A stretch of DNA of 64,000 nucleotides from Crotophaga sulcirostris (GCA_013397455.1 VYZB01000539.1:1-64000), one strand, 5' to 3'. Shown: positions 11,701 through 25,458, counted from the stretch's first letter. Translations and numbers: made by a program. Notes: generated from the letters alone by a model not told the origin.

Positions 11701-13949
11701 TGTGAACTCAGAAGGAAAAAAAGAAAGGGATTTTATCCTTATGCTTGATCATTAGTAATTATGATGCAAGAAAAGGCCTGCTTTGCGGTTCATGTAGCAC
11801 ATTTGTTGATAGAATAAAATGGAGACGTGATCTGAATTTTACAGAACTTAAATTCAAAACCTATTCAAGATACAAAGAATGTTCATTATCTATAAAAGAC
11901 AGAGGAACAAAAGAACACTTTTGGATGTATAAAACTGACTTACGAGCAATAAGTAGAAAGAAAACACCAAAATGTTAAATAAAGCAAAAAAAAGGTAAAG
12001 CAATTGAACTTCAGTACTGAGTATGTCAGTTAGACGTACTGTGATGTCTTGATAAGACGTGTTCATCAGTACAACGGACTGTGAGTGGCAAAATTGAGGA
12101 AGCAATCATGTCTTCCCTCAACAAAGGAACATTAGAAAGGGTGAGTAGGAAATAGGGAAGAGAATGAGGAAGAAAAGCAGAAGAATGAAATTTAGCCTTG
12201 AAGACAAACTAAATTTTGTCTCTAAATGTCTAGATTGTTTCTGGTAAAAACAAGATTACATACAACTCAATAAAGTAACCAATAAAAAACAATTGAAATA
12301 TCCAAGGTAAATGACTGAATTGCAGAAACAGTTGATCAAACATTTGAATCATAACAAGTTCTCTAGAGTACTGATTTCCATCTGTGCTTAGAGACACTCA
12401 TACTAGAAACAGCATAATTGAGAGTTCATTGAAAAGGGGCAGTCAGCAGGAAAAACATTCTTTATAGCGTGTAACTTACTGAAGTACTGTAACATGCATC
12501 ATTTAATGAACACTGTATCAATTCCAAGGACTGTGCATTTTGGTAAAGAACTAGATCTTATTTTGCTGCAAACACCTCTTTCATTTCTTATAAAGGACTT
12601 GAAATCTTTTTCAATTTAATTTATAATAGACTTTATTCTCATCATGCTATAGTAGCTGTAGTCCTCAATTACAGGAGCAAGATTTTGAGCCCAGTGATAC
12701 AACACATACATCAGCTAGATTTTTCATCTTAATAGCTTTTATCGTAAAGTTAAAGCTAGTTCTTTACTAGTCATGTGTTAGTTAGGAGTGTTTTATCGAC
12801 TAGGATAGTTAAGTGGACTTCTGTGTGGATCACATCAACAGGCAAGAGACGGTATCTTAGATTCAACTTGTAAACCAAAATAGAAAGGTTTTGTATTTCA
12901 GACTACTACTAATGATGCATTCTATAATTCTTTTCGTGACCTTAGTCCAGAAAACTTCAATTTGAATGAATAATATATATAGTTGATATTCTTTTTAATA
13001 GACATATTAATTAAAATAATTTTGTATCGACTAGGCTTTCAAGGTCATAAGAAGAGGACCTGAAATAAAGTTTTCTAGAAGCTAAATTATAAATGCATAT
13101 TGAATAACAGATATTAGCTTGATTAATTTAAATTCTTCCCTCTGGTGAATACAGAAATGATAGGAATTTTATTTTATTTTATTTTACAACCCAGGTGTAG
13201 ACGCAACCCTAGCATTAGTGTGGGAGACAAGTGTTATGTGTCCCTCTACATTGAGTCATGTGCTGGGTACGCATTTCTTCCATCTCGATTACAAGGGAGA
13301 TAACACATTCAAGTGGGTTTTCTGAGGCCTAAGCCTAGCCAGCAGACATGAGTACATATATCTTTAAATGTCTCACAACATCAAGTTATTCTTTTGCCTT
13401 GAAAGTGTACATACATTGTCAACATGAAGGCACTGAAAGGTAGTTTGTTTTTTAGAATAAATCTTTGATTTCCAATACACAGTAAAATGGAATTCATAGT
13501 GGTGTGTTGATTATATCTAATACAGGAAGTTCATATGAAGCAGGTCAAGATTTCCCTATTTAAAATTTTCTGTACTGTGTAAATCTTCCTAGGACACCAT
13601 ATATAAAAACCTCTGTATCTGACCTTCTTTAATGCATTCACCCTTTGCAAGACTTTTCAGAATCTTAAGAGGGTTCTCCAGGAGAAAAATTGTCTGAGAA
13701 ATACAGTTTCTACTGTCAGGAGGAATTAAGTAACATCTCCTTCACATTCAAGAGGAAGAACACATACTTAGAAAAAATCTCTAAATGATGACAGTTGTTT
13801 GCCACTGACAGATTATCCTATTACTGCACATTCTTCTTATACTCGTCCAGTCTGTCCTCGTTTAGTGATAGGGTCCCTGGGAGGTGTTAAAATTAACTCT
13901 TAGCTAAAGTCAAATTGTTAAAGTAGATATGAAACATAAGTAAGCTAAA
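8701..13949. other. AT-rich non-coding stretch, no gene seen
   Basis: About 5.2 kb without a recognisable gene or large repeat. Minor content: an A/C-rich tract at about 10826-10905, an (ATTTT)4 repeat at 13166-13185 and several homopolymer runs. Open frames such as 11245-11532 and 10691-10915 are low-complexity or lack any domain. Confidence 0.6.
13166..13185. repeat. (ATTTT)4 pentanucleotide repeat
   Basis: Four exact ATTTT units in tandem. Confidence 0.9.
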
Positions 13950-14836
13950 AGCAGTTACCAAATAAATAATTAGAAATGTAAAAAAAAAATAATCTTAAAG
14001 CATCTTCTTCCCACCACTCCCTTCATCCCAGGATCAACTTTAATTCCAAGTTCTGTATCTCCTACCTCCTTGAGGGCAGAAAATGGGGATTGTGGTCAGT
14101 TTATCACATGCTGTCACAGCTGCCCCTTCCTCCTTAGGGAAAGCACTCCTCACACTCTTCCCCTGCTCCACTGCGTTGTCCCTTTCACAGGAGACAATCC
14201 TCTACAAATTTGTCCAACATGAGTTATTCCTGTGAGCTGCAGTTCTGCACAAACTGCTCCAGCACGGATTCCTTCCATAGGATGCAGTCCTTTAGGAACA
14301 GACTACTCCAGTGTGGGTTCCCTGTGGAGTCACAAGTCCCACCAACAAACCTGCTCCAGCGTGGGCTTTCCACAGGCTCACAGCCTCCTTCAGGCACATC
14401 CACTAGCTGGGTCATGGGTCCCTCATGAGCTGCACATATGTCTGCTCCACCATGGACCTCCATGCACGGCAGGGGGACAGCCTGCCTCACCATGGTCTTC
14501 ACCATGGGCTGTAGGAGAATCTTTGCTTCAGCATCTGGAGCAAGTCCTCCCCCTCCTTCTTCACTGATGCTGGTGTCTGCAGAATTGTTTCTCTCACATG
14601 TTCTCATTCATCTCTTATGACTCCTGTCACAGTTCCCTTTCCTTCCTCCCCTTCTTAAAGAAGTTATCACAGAGGTGCTACAGGTATACATTGCTGATTG
14701 GCTCAGCCTTGTCCAACAGTGAGTTTGCCTTGGAGTCAGTTGGCATTGGCTCTGTCAGACATACGGGAAGTTTCTAGAAGTTTGTCACAAAAGCCAGCCC
14801 TGTGACCCCCACCGCTACCAAAATCTTGCCACACAA
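13950..14836 (-). mobile_element. Avian ERV-type LTR (family A), minus strand
   Basis: This GC-richer block matches, by memory, an endogenous-retrovirus LTR family common in bird genomes. On the minus strand it begins with TGTGTGGCAAGATTTTGG near 14836 and runs through a region of repeated CCA-CGCTGGAGCAG-like units to a GGTAA-containing T-rich end near 13950. No gag, pol or env coding is attached, so it is a solitary or partial LTR. The 127-codon frame at 14607-14224 is a translation of the LTR and not a real gene. Sequence at 40315-40690 (plus) and 61000-61136 (minus) belongs to the same family. The precise family name and the LTR boundaries need a repeat library. Confidence 0.75.
14166..14455 (-). 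repeat. Degenerate tandem repeat of about 48 bp inside LTR family A
   Basis: The motif CTGCTCCA (or a close variant) recurs at about 14166, 14254, 14303, 14351 and 14442, with a weaker copy near 14211. Spacings are 43-49 bp, or about twice that. Each unit reads CTGCTCCAGCGTGGG-like, followed by a variable stretch. The same motif in the plus-strand copy recurs at 40324 and 40372, exactly 48 bp apart. Confidence 0.7.
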
Positions 14837-17800
14837 CTCTAATACATCTACATATATTTACACAATTACATTACTTTTTACGAGCTATATCATTTTCTGA
14901 CTACTTGTTGCAGGCTATAAGAAATACGTTACTGAATTCTCAGTAAAAGAAAACAATGTGTAATATCTGTTTTCTTTTCAGACAATATCATGGATGAGTC
15001 ATGTTTATTTGTGCAGACACAAAATTGTAACATTTGCTTTTGAAGAGTTTTGAAGTTACTTGTAATGGCTAGGTGTATAACAGTACTGTGCGAGCAGAGA
15101 AAGTGAGAATTCAAAAAATAAACACTAGAGTTTTTAAGAGACTTTTACAGTAAGAAGCTTTTCAGAGAGTACTTCCACCATCATCAAAACCAGTCACTTT
15201 GCTTCAGAAAATACATCCGAATGTAACAGTGCTTGTATTTACTGCTACTGAAAACGGGCTGGCATGGTCTTTCATATCTATCCCTTTAGGCATGCAGAAA
15301 GTGAAACTGGGAACATTGCAGTAATTCTATCAGTTGTCTGCTTTTATAAGTACATCCACTGTTAGAAGTCACTGACCATTGCTGCAGTCAACCACTGTTT
15401 CTGCAGTGATTATGTTTTGAAAACCCTCCTGAATTGAAGCTGGTTGTGGTGACAGCATGAAAAGGATTTCTCTCAAAAATAAGAAGATTTTGTGCAGGTG
15501 GCTCCAGTAGATAGTTCAAATCTTTCAATAAGTCTTTTGAACTCATGACCTGAGTGGAAACTACCTCAAGTGTGGTGCTACACTTGTGTAAATCTGCTTT
15601 GAATCAAAGCTGGAGGACTGTGCCCAGCTGCTTCTCCTTAAGTTTTCTGTACCCAGTGGCATCCACAACTATGAAAAGGGATTCATTACCAAACTCAATA
15701 ATTGACAGGCAGTATGCAAGTCTAAGAACAATAGAGATTAATGGGTTGAATATTTTTACGTTGCTTTTTTATTATTAATATTTTATTATGTCAAATCCCT
15801 TGAAATTTTGTATTAGTTACCTATTTACTTGGGTGAAACAAAGGTTGCAAGATGGTCAGTTTTACTTGTCTTAAATTAATAAAGTAGGTATACTAAATGT
15901 ATTTTTAAACCAAAAAAAATCAAAATTATTTTTTAGTATTTATTTCACACAATAGAATGTGGAGTCAGCTATTATGAACAGAATTAACCATCTGAAAGTT
16001 GTGAATGTAATCTGAATTTATGTAGACTTTCTTAATAATCAGTGGAACAAAACAGGCATTTCTAGCTAATGGTTCATTCTGAATTATTATATAATTATAA
16101 TAGAGAAATATGTACATATTATAAGAGAAATACAATTAATCATCCCCAGAAAAAAATGTACCTTGTTTCTTGGGAGATCCTTAATGACAAGTTTAGATCA
16201 AATGTTAGATAGTTAACATTCGGTGAGATGAATTATATTCTAAATATAGAATTTAAATGCACAAAAAGTAACAGTCAAAGTAAAATTCAAATGTTGGAAT
16301 CAGTTTGAGCTTTTGATATTGATTTACCAGGACCTTCCTTAGCAACATTTTACATCTAAATATAACATTATTTGCTGCTGTCTCCTGAAATAACAATTTC
16401 AAGCTGCTTTTACAAAATGATAAGGAGTTTCCAGGGAACATCTATTCCTAGGAATTAAATTGGTTCAGTGCCTTAGTACTTCAGTGACAGTGGTAGCTTT
16501 CGACTTGCTGCCAACAGAGTTGTCTGCTTTTCGTAAAGATTACTGGGTGTTATGTTAATGACTAGCTATGAGCAAGCACTGGACCAACTTACACATTGAT
16601 TTGAAATAAACCTGAAAGATACACTGAAGTGTATTCATATTATGAAAACATTAGCAATTTGGTGGTTATGACAAGACAGAATTATTGGAAAAGGTACAGA
16701 GCTTCTAGTGTCCTTGCAAGGTGTTTTTTCAAAAAATGTTTAGGGAAAGTAGTGTTGAAATTTAGAATCTCTTCAAACTGACCAATTATACATATTAAGC
16801 CTGTTATGAAAAAATCAGTAAAAAATTTATAATTTATTTTTCTGTATCTTAAACAGCAATAAATTACTACACAAAATACTACCACACAAAAAAATAAAAC
16901 CTCCAGCAAAAATAATGAATCTGTTATTTATAAGGAAAACAAGTTCCCTCATAAAACATTTGAATTGCAAAAAATGTTAACAAAAAACAATATCTGTCTA
17001 TAAAATAAAAAGCTTTATCTAAGACAATATAACCAGCTTCTATAACTAAAGGGCAGAATTTTTCCTGGTTTACTAAAATATACATAAATAAATGTACTCA
17101 CCTTCCTGCAGATTTTTGTCATGGACAAATTTTCTCTACCTTATTGTAGATTAATTTTTACTAGTGTAAAGAACCTACAAGGAACTGTAGATATCCTTTG
17201 AATCATGCTTAAATTTTCAGTCTGAAAATGACATGAACATCTGAATAAGCCTGTGTTTCTGGTTTAAGAGTCAGACATCTTCTTTAGCTTCGGCTTCACA
17301 ACATACTCTTACTGGCATCTAAGTCAGGAATTTAATTTAATGTGAGACCTCTTTCCATGCAACTTATGAAACAGTTTGCACACAAATTTCAATTCGCCAG
17401 ACCCAGACTTTTGAAATGTACAGTATTCTACCAAGAGTTAGCCAGTGGAATGCCTTGCCAAAAAAATGTATGGAAACCACTAAAAATTCTTCAAATCAAG
17501 ATTAAAAATTTTGTTATAATGTGCATTGTGAATTATATGAACGATGAAGGAAACTGAAATTCTGTGGCCATCTTTGATGGAAGTCATATGCACCTGTTAT
17601 AGTGGCTCTTACTAATTTTAATATCAAGAAATCAGTTTCTTGCTTCAGAGAACAGTCATAATTCCACGTAATCAGTAAATCTAATCTAAGAAAGAATCAG
17701 CTAATCTAAGAAAATCCAACATTTCCCATACTGAAAATTTTCACAGATGTGGTTGTGAGCAATCTGCAAGTGAAACATTATTTTCTTGCAGTCAATGAGA

Positions 17801-20800
17801 CATTTCAAATATCTAGTGAGATATTGAGCTACATCCAGTTTGCAAAAAAAAAAAAGAAAAAATTATTTCCTTTTTTCAGCACTACATTCTATTTTTTATG
17901 CAGTTGCCTTATTATTAGAAAGTTGAAAGTTTTACTGTACCCTTTTTTTCTACCGTTTTACAAATTACCAAAATGTTAAAAATATTTATCTTTTTTTTGT
18001 CTAGTTTTAAGATAAATGATTCAAATTTATTCAAGAAGTCTGTTGATACAGGAGTTATGAGAACCCATAACTGAACAATCCTAATAAGCAGAGAGAATAT
18101 TCATCCTTTTAGAGAACTGTACAGTCATCATCAATATATCGTCAGGGTAACTTCTGGCTATAAATATGTTTGTCTGTCATTTTGTGTTATCTGCAGATTA
18201 TGCTTTTGTTCATTGTATTTTAAACAAGATACTCTAAATTAGGAATCACAAACTTTTTAATACATCATCATTAAGACCAATAAAATCAATCCTTTTCTGT
18301 TCTTATTTATTCTTATTTTTATTCATTTATAATTGAAAACACAAAGTAAATTCTTTACCAAAAGCAAAAGTTATTTTTATTAGTGTTTTAACAATGAGTA
18401 CTCTGATAACAAATAATACATTAAATTAATACATTTAAAGTAGCATTTTAAAAACAGTTCTTACTAGAAGACTTCTAATTGACAGTGAAATATTGCACAC
18501 AGAATACTAGTGCATCTGCAGTGTGAGTCACATCACAGTGAAACATATATGGTACTATATGGATAAAAAGACTTAGTGAAAATCAAGTTCTAATATAAAA
18601 TGCACACATAATTAAAGAAATAAAGGTTTTAATGTTTGGTCCTGCCCTTGAAAACACTAAGAGATTTAAACACCTTAGGAAACATTCAGCAGTATAATGC
18701 AGAGGATCACTCATCTCTACACACAGATGCAGAAATGTTTTCGTGTTATTAAGATAACATTGGACATGTCTTGGTAACATAAGTCTGACACTACGCTAAT
18801 GTGGAATCATGCTTTCAGACCTCAGCAGATGTCTCTCTGAAGCATGCTTAGCTTGGTATGTCTTGTCTCTCTTAATTATATAGTATGAAAACCACATACT
18901 GCCTCTGATTGTTTCAATATCTTGCTGAATATTTCTTTTAATGTTCTGGTTTTAAATTGCAGAATTAAAAAAAAATCTTACGAGATTCAAACATTTTTTT
19001 TAAAAAAATATTCATTTATTTTTATAAAGTAGTACGGCAATGAAGTCAGTAAGATCTTATTTTCTGTAACGTAATCAAAAAATTCAATTTAAATATCTTC
19101 CTGTACATCAGTTTCTGTTCTGGAGTGGATTTTTCAGATCAATGATAATATAGATAGGTTACCTATTTCTTATTCTTTAGAGGATGTTTTTAGATGGCTT
19201 TTAAAGGAGGTGGGAGGTGATGTGGGGAAAAAATAAGAACTGCTTATATGTTTGCAAAACTGCATACTTTAGTGTATGATAAAATAGTCATTGACAAGAA
19301 CTTCAGCCTGTGCTGAGTTCCTGACATGAGCTTTGATTCTATATTTGAATCTGGAGATACTGTTGAGTTACAAATCATGAATATCTTTTATTCTATTGTT
19401 GTTTTCTATACAAGTGGTTTGGAGTATTTTCTTCTGCATTTACCAATTCAAATGACTATATTCTTTGTTTTCTGATACATACACTGTTACTGTTTATTTG
19501 TTAGTTCCATGATAAATGCTTTTTGGACTCTTCTGCTGTGAGAGTTGTTGAAGAGGGTGGTTATGTCTGTAAAAAATTATTGCCCTCAAAATTATTATTT
19601 GAGAGCAGAAAAAAATAAGAGACTTTTAAATGTTGCCTCCTCTATAGTTCATAGTCTTTACTATCTTACAAAGTCAGAAGAATATGATATTCGGATAATT
19701 TAATGGAAAGTGTAAAAATAAAATTCATAAATTTTTAAGAAATATCAAAAATAGTACATAACATCCATATGCTCTGAACTATTTTGTTTTCTAGGTGTCC
19801 AATAATGTTTCAAAGGAAGTAACGCACAATTGCAAATGTTTGAGTACACTTGTGGGTTCTGCTAGACAGAAAAATATTAAATTTACAGTACATGACTATA
19901 GATACTATCTTAGATATCACTCTGAGGAAAATTCAAGTAATAGTAGAATAACAAAAAATAATGTTAGTATCTTTATTGCATCTTCAAATAGTATGAATTC
20001 TAATATCATGTAATCCATACATTTGAGATCCACTTCTCGAGATTGTGTCTGTGAATAGCACAGTAGCATGATAAGTTTTCTAATTAGCATTGTAGAGAAC
20101 TCTAATTTAAAATAAGACAATCTCAGATTAATTATACATATACACTCTGCTTAAATAGTAGGTTTTGGTGTCACAAGTTTAAGAAATGTAGTATTAGTGA
20201 CTTTGGAATGGTTACAACAGCCTGAAGATTAAATCATCATCACAACACTCATGTAAAAAAAAAAAGCAACAAACAAAAAACCCCCCAAAAACCCCACAAA
20301 ACCACAAAAAAATCCTTCTCTGATTTCTTTCTAGAGATAAAATTTAATTAAATTAGTATTTATCAGCTTTTTAGAGACTAATAAAAGATGATACGAAGTA
20401 CATCTTCCAGCAATTTAGGGATTTATTTATCCTTACCTAAGTGTATACCAAAAGACTGAGAGTCTCAGGTATGATTTTTTCCCAATATTAAGTGAAGGCT
20501 GAAAGAGAGTATTTTGCTTTAGATCTGATCTGGTTTGTTTCCCATAAATACTGAGAAAATTGGACACAAATATTGGATTGTGGTCACTTACTTTCAGATC
20601 CACTTGGTCCTCACTCCATCACCATTCCATGAATAGTGACAATCAGAGCAAGGGGATATTGGTTTACTGTAGAAGTTTACCTTAGCCGTTAACTCCAGTC
20701 TTGTATCTCTACAAAATGCCTGTACATTGTGAGCAGAAAAAAAACCCCACAGTTGTCACCAAATAACATTTAAAATATTTACAGAAATTTGCAGAGTTTT

Positions 20801-22459
20801 GTTTAAAAGAATACCATCTAATCTATTATCAAACTCCCCCTGAAAGGAGGAAGACAGCTAGTACTTTGTGATACTAACGAGGAATTTTATTCAGCAAAGC
20901 AAAGGGTACAATTTAACTATGATTACAAGAATGTGGGACAGAATATGAAGAATTAAACTCATTGTAATATTTTGGGCTTTGGTTGTGTACATTGGGAGGT
21001 ACTCTGGAAAATACATCATATAGTTTAGCCTATTGCCAACTATATGGCTGATATTCATATGTTACTTAAACTCTTTTTTGCATCTTATTAATCTTTGGGT
21101 ATTGTCTTTAACGAATTGTACTGTGTGCTGAAAATTGCAATCATCTTCTTATTCTGCCTGTTTGCCTGGTAGAAATCTACAACTGCAAGGGACAGATCTT
21201 TATTCCTTGTCACAATGTTTATAAAGTAATCATTTCTGTCAGAGGAAGATAAATGTTCAAACCTGTGACAGAGTCCATAATAGCAGCAGAACTGAATTCT
21301 AGTGAATAAAAGCTGTGTCTGGAGAGCTAATCACCCCATCAATTAGTTTTTTTTAAAAAATACTATTGTTTCTATTAGTTTTGTTATTTTGAAGGAGTTA
21401 TATGCTTATTGAATTTACTTTATGTCTTTAGGATATTGAGTGGCAGTTCAGTATATCTGCACAAGAATAATATTTGGAGTATACTTTCTATTGCTGGTGT
21501 TTGGAATTTCAACATGATTTTTCAGAATTATATCTAAAGATTAAAATAAAAAAAATCTGAGAACATGGCAGACAAATAAAGGTTAACAATCTGTGAAGGT
21601 CCTTTGTAAAGAAACTAAAATTTATGATTTGTAACATACAAAAATGCATCCACTAGACATTAAAATGCAAGAGTCTGGATTTATGTAATTGAAAATACGA
21701 CCTGCCAGGGAAAGAATTACATATGCTCCACCTGAACGGGTAAGTGGGATATCTATTTCTACACAGGTACTAGATAGATAATGCTATTGCTGAATAGTGA
21801 AGTTTATTTACAGATTTTGATTACAAAATACACTTAAACTTTTTTTTTAAATGTACTGTATCTTTCTTAAATGGTAATCAGAAGGTGATATACAGCCTGA
21901 AATATGAACTTACAATCACCCACTGTAAGTAATTGAAAGAACTGTTCCACTACTACAATTTTAATTATCTCTATAATTCTCTTCTCACCATGAAAATGTT
22001 TAAAGGACTTTTCAAATACATTAACATATAGACAATAAAAATTATTGAAATTTTTTTGACATGAAATTGTGAGGCTTCGGCAAGTCCTCTGTTTCAAATA
22101 AGATATACAAGATAAATTGTTCTAAATAGCTTCTACCTTTTTTCTGCAGTTATAATGTCATAACTACATAAAATTAATACACGATATCTAAGAACATTTT
22201 TTATATTTATTTATATTTTTATATTTAACCAGAGTTGTTATGAAGTTTATTTACTAAAGTTAATCAGTATTTTCTACTCTACGATGGAAGGTTCTTGAGC
22301 AGATAAAGTATTATCTTTGTATGTTGATGCCTGGTTCAGGCAAAAAAAGATACTTTCTTTTCCCAAATCTTTCTTATACAGAATTGAGTACTATCAGAAC
22401 ACTGGTCCAAGTATCTATTTCTGTTATGTTCCAGTTGGCACTGGTTTACTTTGAATTAT
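14837..22459. other. AT-rich non-coding stretch, no gene seen
   Basis: About 7.6 kb of AT-rich sequence up to an assembly gap. It has no recognised repeat family and no convincing exon. It contains an A/C-rich tract at 20255-20312, an A11 run near 17843-17854 and a short duplicated motif (CTAATCTAAGAAA at 17681-17693 and 17701-17713). The open frame at 15554-15778 (plus) lies in a slightly more complex stretch but shows no domain. Confidence 0.55.
20255..20312. repeat. A/C-rich low-complexity tract
   Basis: An A11 run is followed by alternating A and C runs, including CCCCCC and CCCC. The complementary strand has G runs separated by T5, of the kind that could fold into a G-quadruplex. Confidence 0.8.
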
Positions 22460-22469
22460 NNNNNNNNNN
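22460..22469. other. Assembly gap (10 N)
   Basis: Ten undetermined bases. The 84-codon open frame drawn across it (22321-22575) is not trustworthy. Confidence 1.
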
Positions 22470-23529
22470 GACCCCTAATTCCACTGATTTGGAGACTCTT
22501 AGTGTAATCTTTAGTAAATTAAGTAAACTGGCTCTCGTTCTTTCCACTCTGGTTGGTTTGGAAAGTCATTCATAGTGATGTAAGGGGACTTTTTTTTGTC
22601 CATTTACTGATTATTCTTTCCACTGGAAATAAGAATATAAGCCCAAATCAGCAACAATCATATAACTATATAAAAGTAATGATATTATGGAAATAATATG
22701 TGAAGGAAAAATATAACTGAATGACAATTTACTACACTTCACACAACTCCACTCAGTAGAAATAACTCTATTAGTATGCATATCACAAAATGATGAAAGA
22801 AAACAGTAATTAGAACCATTAATATACAAAAACACATTTTATCAAAGATAATATGAGCCTTCTTATATCATGTGAAATGCCATCAACACTTTTTTCAGAT
22901 GGCTGGTAGCTTTAATCCCCTGATTTTGTAACGGAAGCATTAAAAAAACGACTTTGTTCTCAAAATAGATTCAAGATTCCACTATGCTATTACAAAAAGA
23001 AAAAACTTAAAAAAATTACTTCTACTTCCATTATAGGTAGGTTGTTTTGGTTTTGGTTTTTTATAAGCCAAGCTATGTACAGATTCTTCAAATACCTATT
23101 CCTTTTCTGTTTCCCCGACTCTTCACCTTGTAGCTATTCCTTTACACAAGTTGTTCCCTTTTCTGATAGCAATCTTTCCCTTGCTCAACTTGAGTGATAA
23201 ACCCTAGGCAATGTTAAAAACATTGCCTGTTATCTTTCCACATTACTTTCTGAATCTAGCGATGAAACTACTCCATCAAGACAATAATGAATTCTTAGTG
23301 TGGGATATTCAACAAATCCTTACAACAGCAACAAAAACATTTAATCCTAGCAGAAAATTCATTAAATATTATTTTCACAAAGTTTGATTAATAATTGCTA
23401 ACTTAGATTAAGATCCTGGAAACACTTACTCTAGGATGCTATAAATACATCTCTATATATATGTAACTCTACTTGTAGGCAAATTATGCAGTTTTCTACT
23501 AAAAGAGTGTGTTGAATCCAACTGCTATC
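22470..23529. other. AT-rich non-coding stretch, no gene seen
   Basis: About 1 kb of AT-rich DNA between the assembly gap and the long CR1 copy. It has a G/T-rich tract near 23038-23061 and nothing else I can support. Confidence 0.6.
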
Positions 23530-25458
23530 TTCTTCTAGCAATTCAGTCACAGAGCTTGCTGGGATTGTCATTGTGATCACTAGCCCTAGTTCTTGTGGAG
23601 GATTTCAGCTTTCCAGTCGTCTGCTGTAAGTATAATACAGCAGAAAGAAAACAATCTAGGAGGTTCATCGAGTGTGTGGATGGACACAATTCATGAGTGA
23701 AACGACTAGAGGAGATATCCCACCAGATCTGCTGTTTCTGATCAACTAAGGCCTTGTGGGAGATGTGACTGTTGAAGGACACTTGGGGCACAGTGATCAC
23801 AAAATGATAGAATTCTCAGTTCTAGAAAGAGTAAGGAGGGGGGGTCAGCAGAACTGCTACCTTGGACTTCCGGAGGGCAAACTTCAAGCTGTTTTGAAAA
23901 CTGCTTGATAAACTTAATTGGAAGGCAGTTCTAAATGACAAAGATTCTCAAGAGGGCTAGATGTTCCTCCAGAAGGAAATCTTGGCGACACAAGAGCAGG
24001 CTGTCCCCAGGTATCATAAAACAAGTCGACAGGGAGGAAAACCAGCTCAGCTTAGCTGAGAGCTTTGTATCAATCTCAGGCAGAAGAGGAAAGTATATGA
24101 GTTTTGGAAGAGGGGGCAGGCATCCCAGGAGGAATACAAGGATGAAATGAGATTATGTAGAGAGAAAATTAGAAGGGTCCAACTGAAACTTCAACTAGCC
24201 AGCTCAGTGAAAGACAATAAAAAATGTTTCTTCAAATATATTAACAAAAATATGAGGATCAAGGAGAATCTCCCTCCTTTACTGGATGCAGAGGAAACAA
24301 TAGTGATGAAGGATGAGGATAAGGCTGAGGTACTCGATGCCTTCTTTGTCTCGGTCTTTAATAACAAAGTAAGATGTTCTCTGGATACTCAGCCTCCTGA
24401 GCCAGAAGACAGGGATAGTGATGCTCCAACAATCCGAGAGGATTTGGTTAGAGACCTCCTTGGTCAATTTGACACATACAAGTCTATGGGGCCAGATGGG
24501 ATCCACCAAGGGTATTAAGGTAGCTGGTAGAGGTCCTCGCCAAATCCCTTTCCCTCATGTACTAGCAGTCCTGGCTGACTGGGGAAGTGCCACTTGACTG
24601 GAGACTGGCAAATGTTGCATCCATTTACAAAAACTACTGGAGGGAAGATCCAGGGAACCACAGGCCTGTTAGTCTGACCTCGGTACCACGGAAAGTCATG
24701 GAGCAGATCATCTTGAGTGCTATCATACAGCACGCTCAGGTGATCAGGCCCAGTCAACATGGGTTTATGAAAGGCAGGTCCTGCCAGGCCAACCTGATCT
24801 CCTTCTATGACAAGGTTACACATTAAATGGACGAGTGAAAGGCTGTGAATGTGGTGTACTTGGACTTTGGTAAAGACTTTGACACCGTTTCTCACAGCAG
24901 GACCAGGGAAGTCATTGTGCCCCTGTTCTTGACACTGGTAAGGCTGCACCTCAAACCCTGTGTTCAGTTTTGGACCCCTCACTACAAGAAGGACATTGAG
25001 GTGCTGGAGCGTGTCCAGAGAAGGGCGACGAGGCTGGTGAAGGGACTGGAGAACCAGTCTTATGAGGAGTGGTTGAGGGAACTGAGGCTGTTTTGCTTAG
25101 AGAAGAGGAGGCTGAGGAAGACCTCATCGCTGTCTATGACTACCTGGAAGGATGTTGTGGCAAGGTGAGTGTTGATCTCTTCTCCCAAGTGACAGGTGAT
25201 AGGACAATGGAAAATGGAAGCAAGTTTTGCCAGGTCAGGTTTAGGCTGCATATTAGGAAAATATTCTTCACTGAAATGGTGGTCAGGCACTGGAACAGGC
25301 TGACCAGAGAGGCAGTTGAGTTACCATCCCTGGAGGTGTTTAAAAGATGGGTAGATGAGTTTCTCAGGGACATGGTTTAGTAAGTGGATGAGTACATATA
25401 GACTCAGTGATCTCAGGCCTTTTCCAACCAGATGATTCTATGATTCTATGATCCTATG
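23530..25458 (+). mobile_element. CR1 LINE, longest copy (endonuclease end to 3' terminus, RT core deleted)
   Basis: A plus-strand CR1 of about 1.93 kb. It starts inside the ORF2 endonuclease (a DFxFP-like motif near 23600 and the catalytic SDH motif at 23792-23800). It then continues through the linker, the first part of the reverse transcriptase, the ORF2 C-terminus and the 3' end. It finishes in three 8-bp units, ATTCTATG, ATTCTATG and ATCCTATG (25435-25458). The 5' end is truncated, as is usual for CR1. A deletion near 24895 removes the centre of the reverse transcriptase. Confidence 0.92.
23590..25380 (+). pseudogene. CR1 ORF2 (endonuclease and reverse transcriptase), broken
   Basis: ORF2 of CR1 encodes an apurinic-type endonuclease and a reverse transcriptase for target-primed insertion. 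Remnants in order are GHSDHKMIEF (about 23786-23815), the linker with SVKDNKKCFFKYINKNMRIK (about 24210-24270), the RT entry motif SMGPDGIH (about 24483-24507), DWRLANV (about 24596-24616), RPVSLTS (about 24664-24684), QHGFMKGRSCQANLI (about 24756-24800) and the block-A motif [14 protein letters not shown] (about 24857-24898). The reading then jumps straight to REVIVPL of the C-terminal region (about 24906), so the block with the catalytic FADD motif is missing. C-terminal landmarks follow: [17 protein letters not shown] (about 25001-25051), [12 protein letters not shown] and [11 protein letters not shown], ending at the stop at 25378-25380. Several frames and stops are involved, so the gene is dead. 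Confidence 0.88.

Noticed and set aside
14224..14607. 127-codon minus-strand open frame as a gene
   Set aside because: It is the translation of a repetitive LTR with a degenerate 48-bp period. The frame is a by-product of GC-rich repeat units.
22321..22575. 84-codon open frame across the assembly gap
   Set aside because: It depends on 10 undetermined bases and shows no domain on either side.
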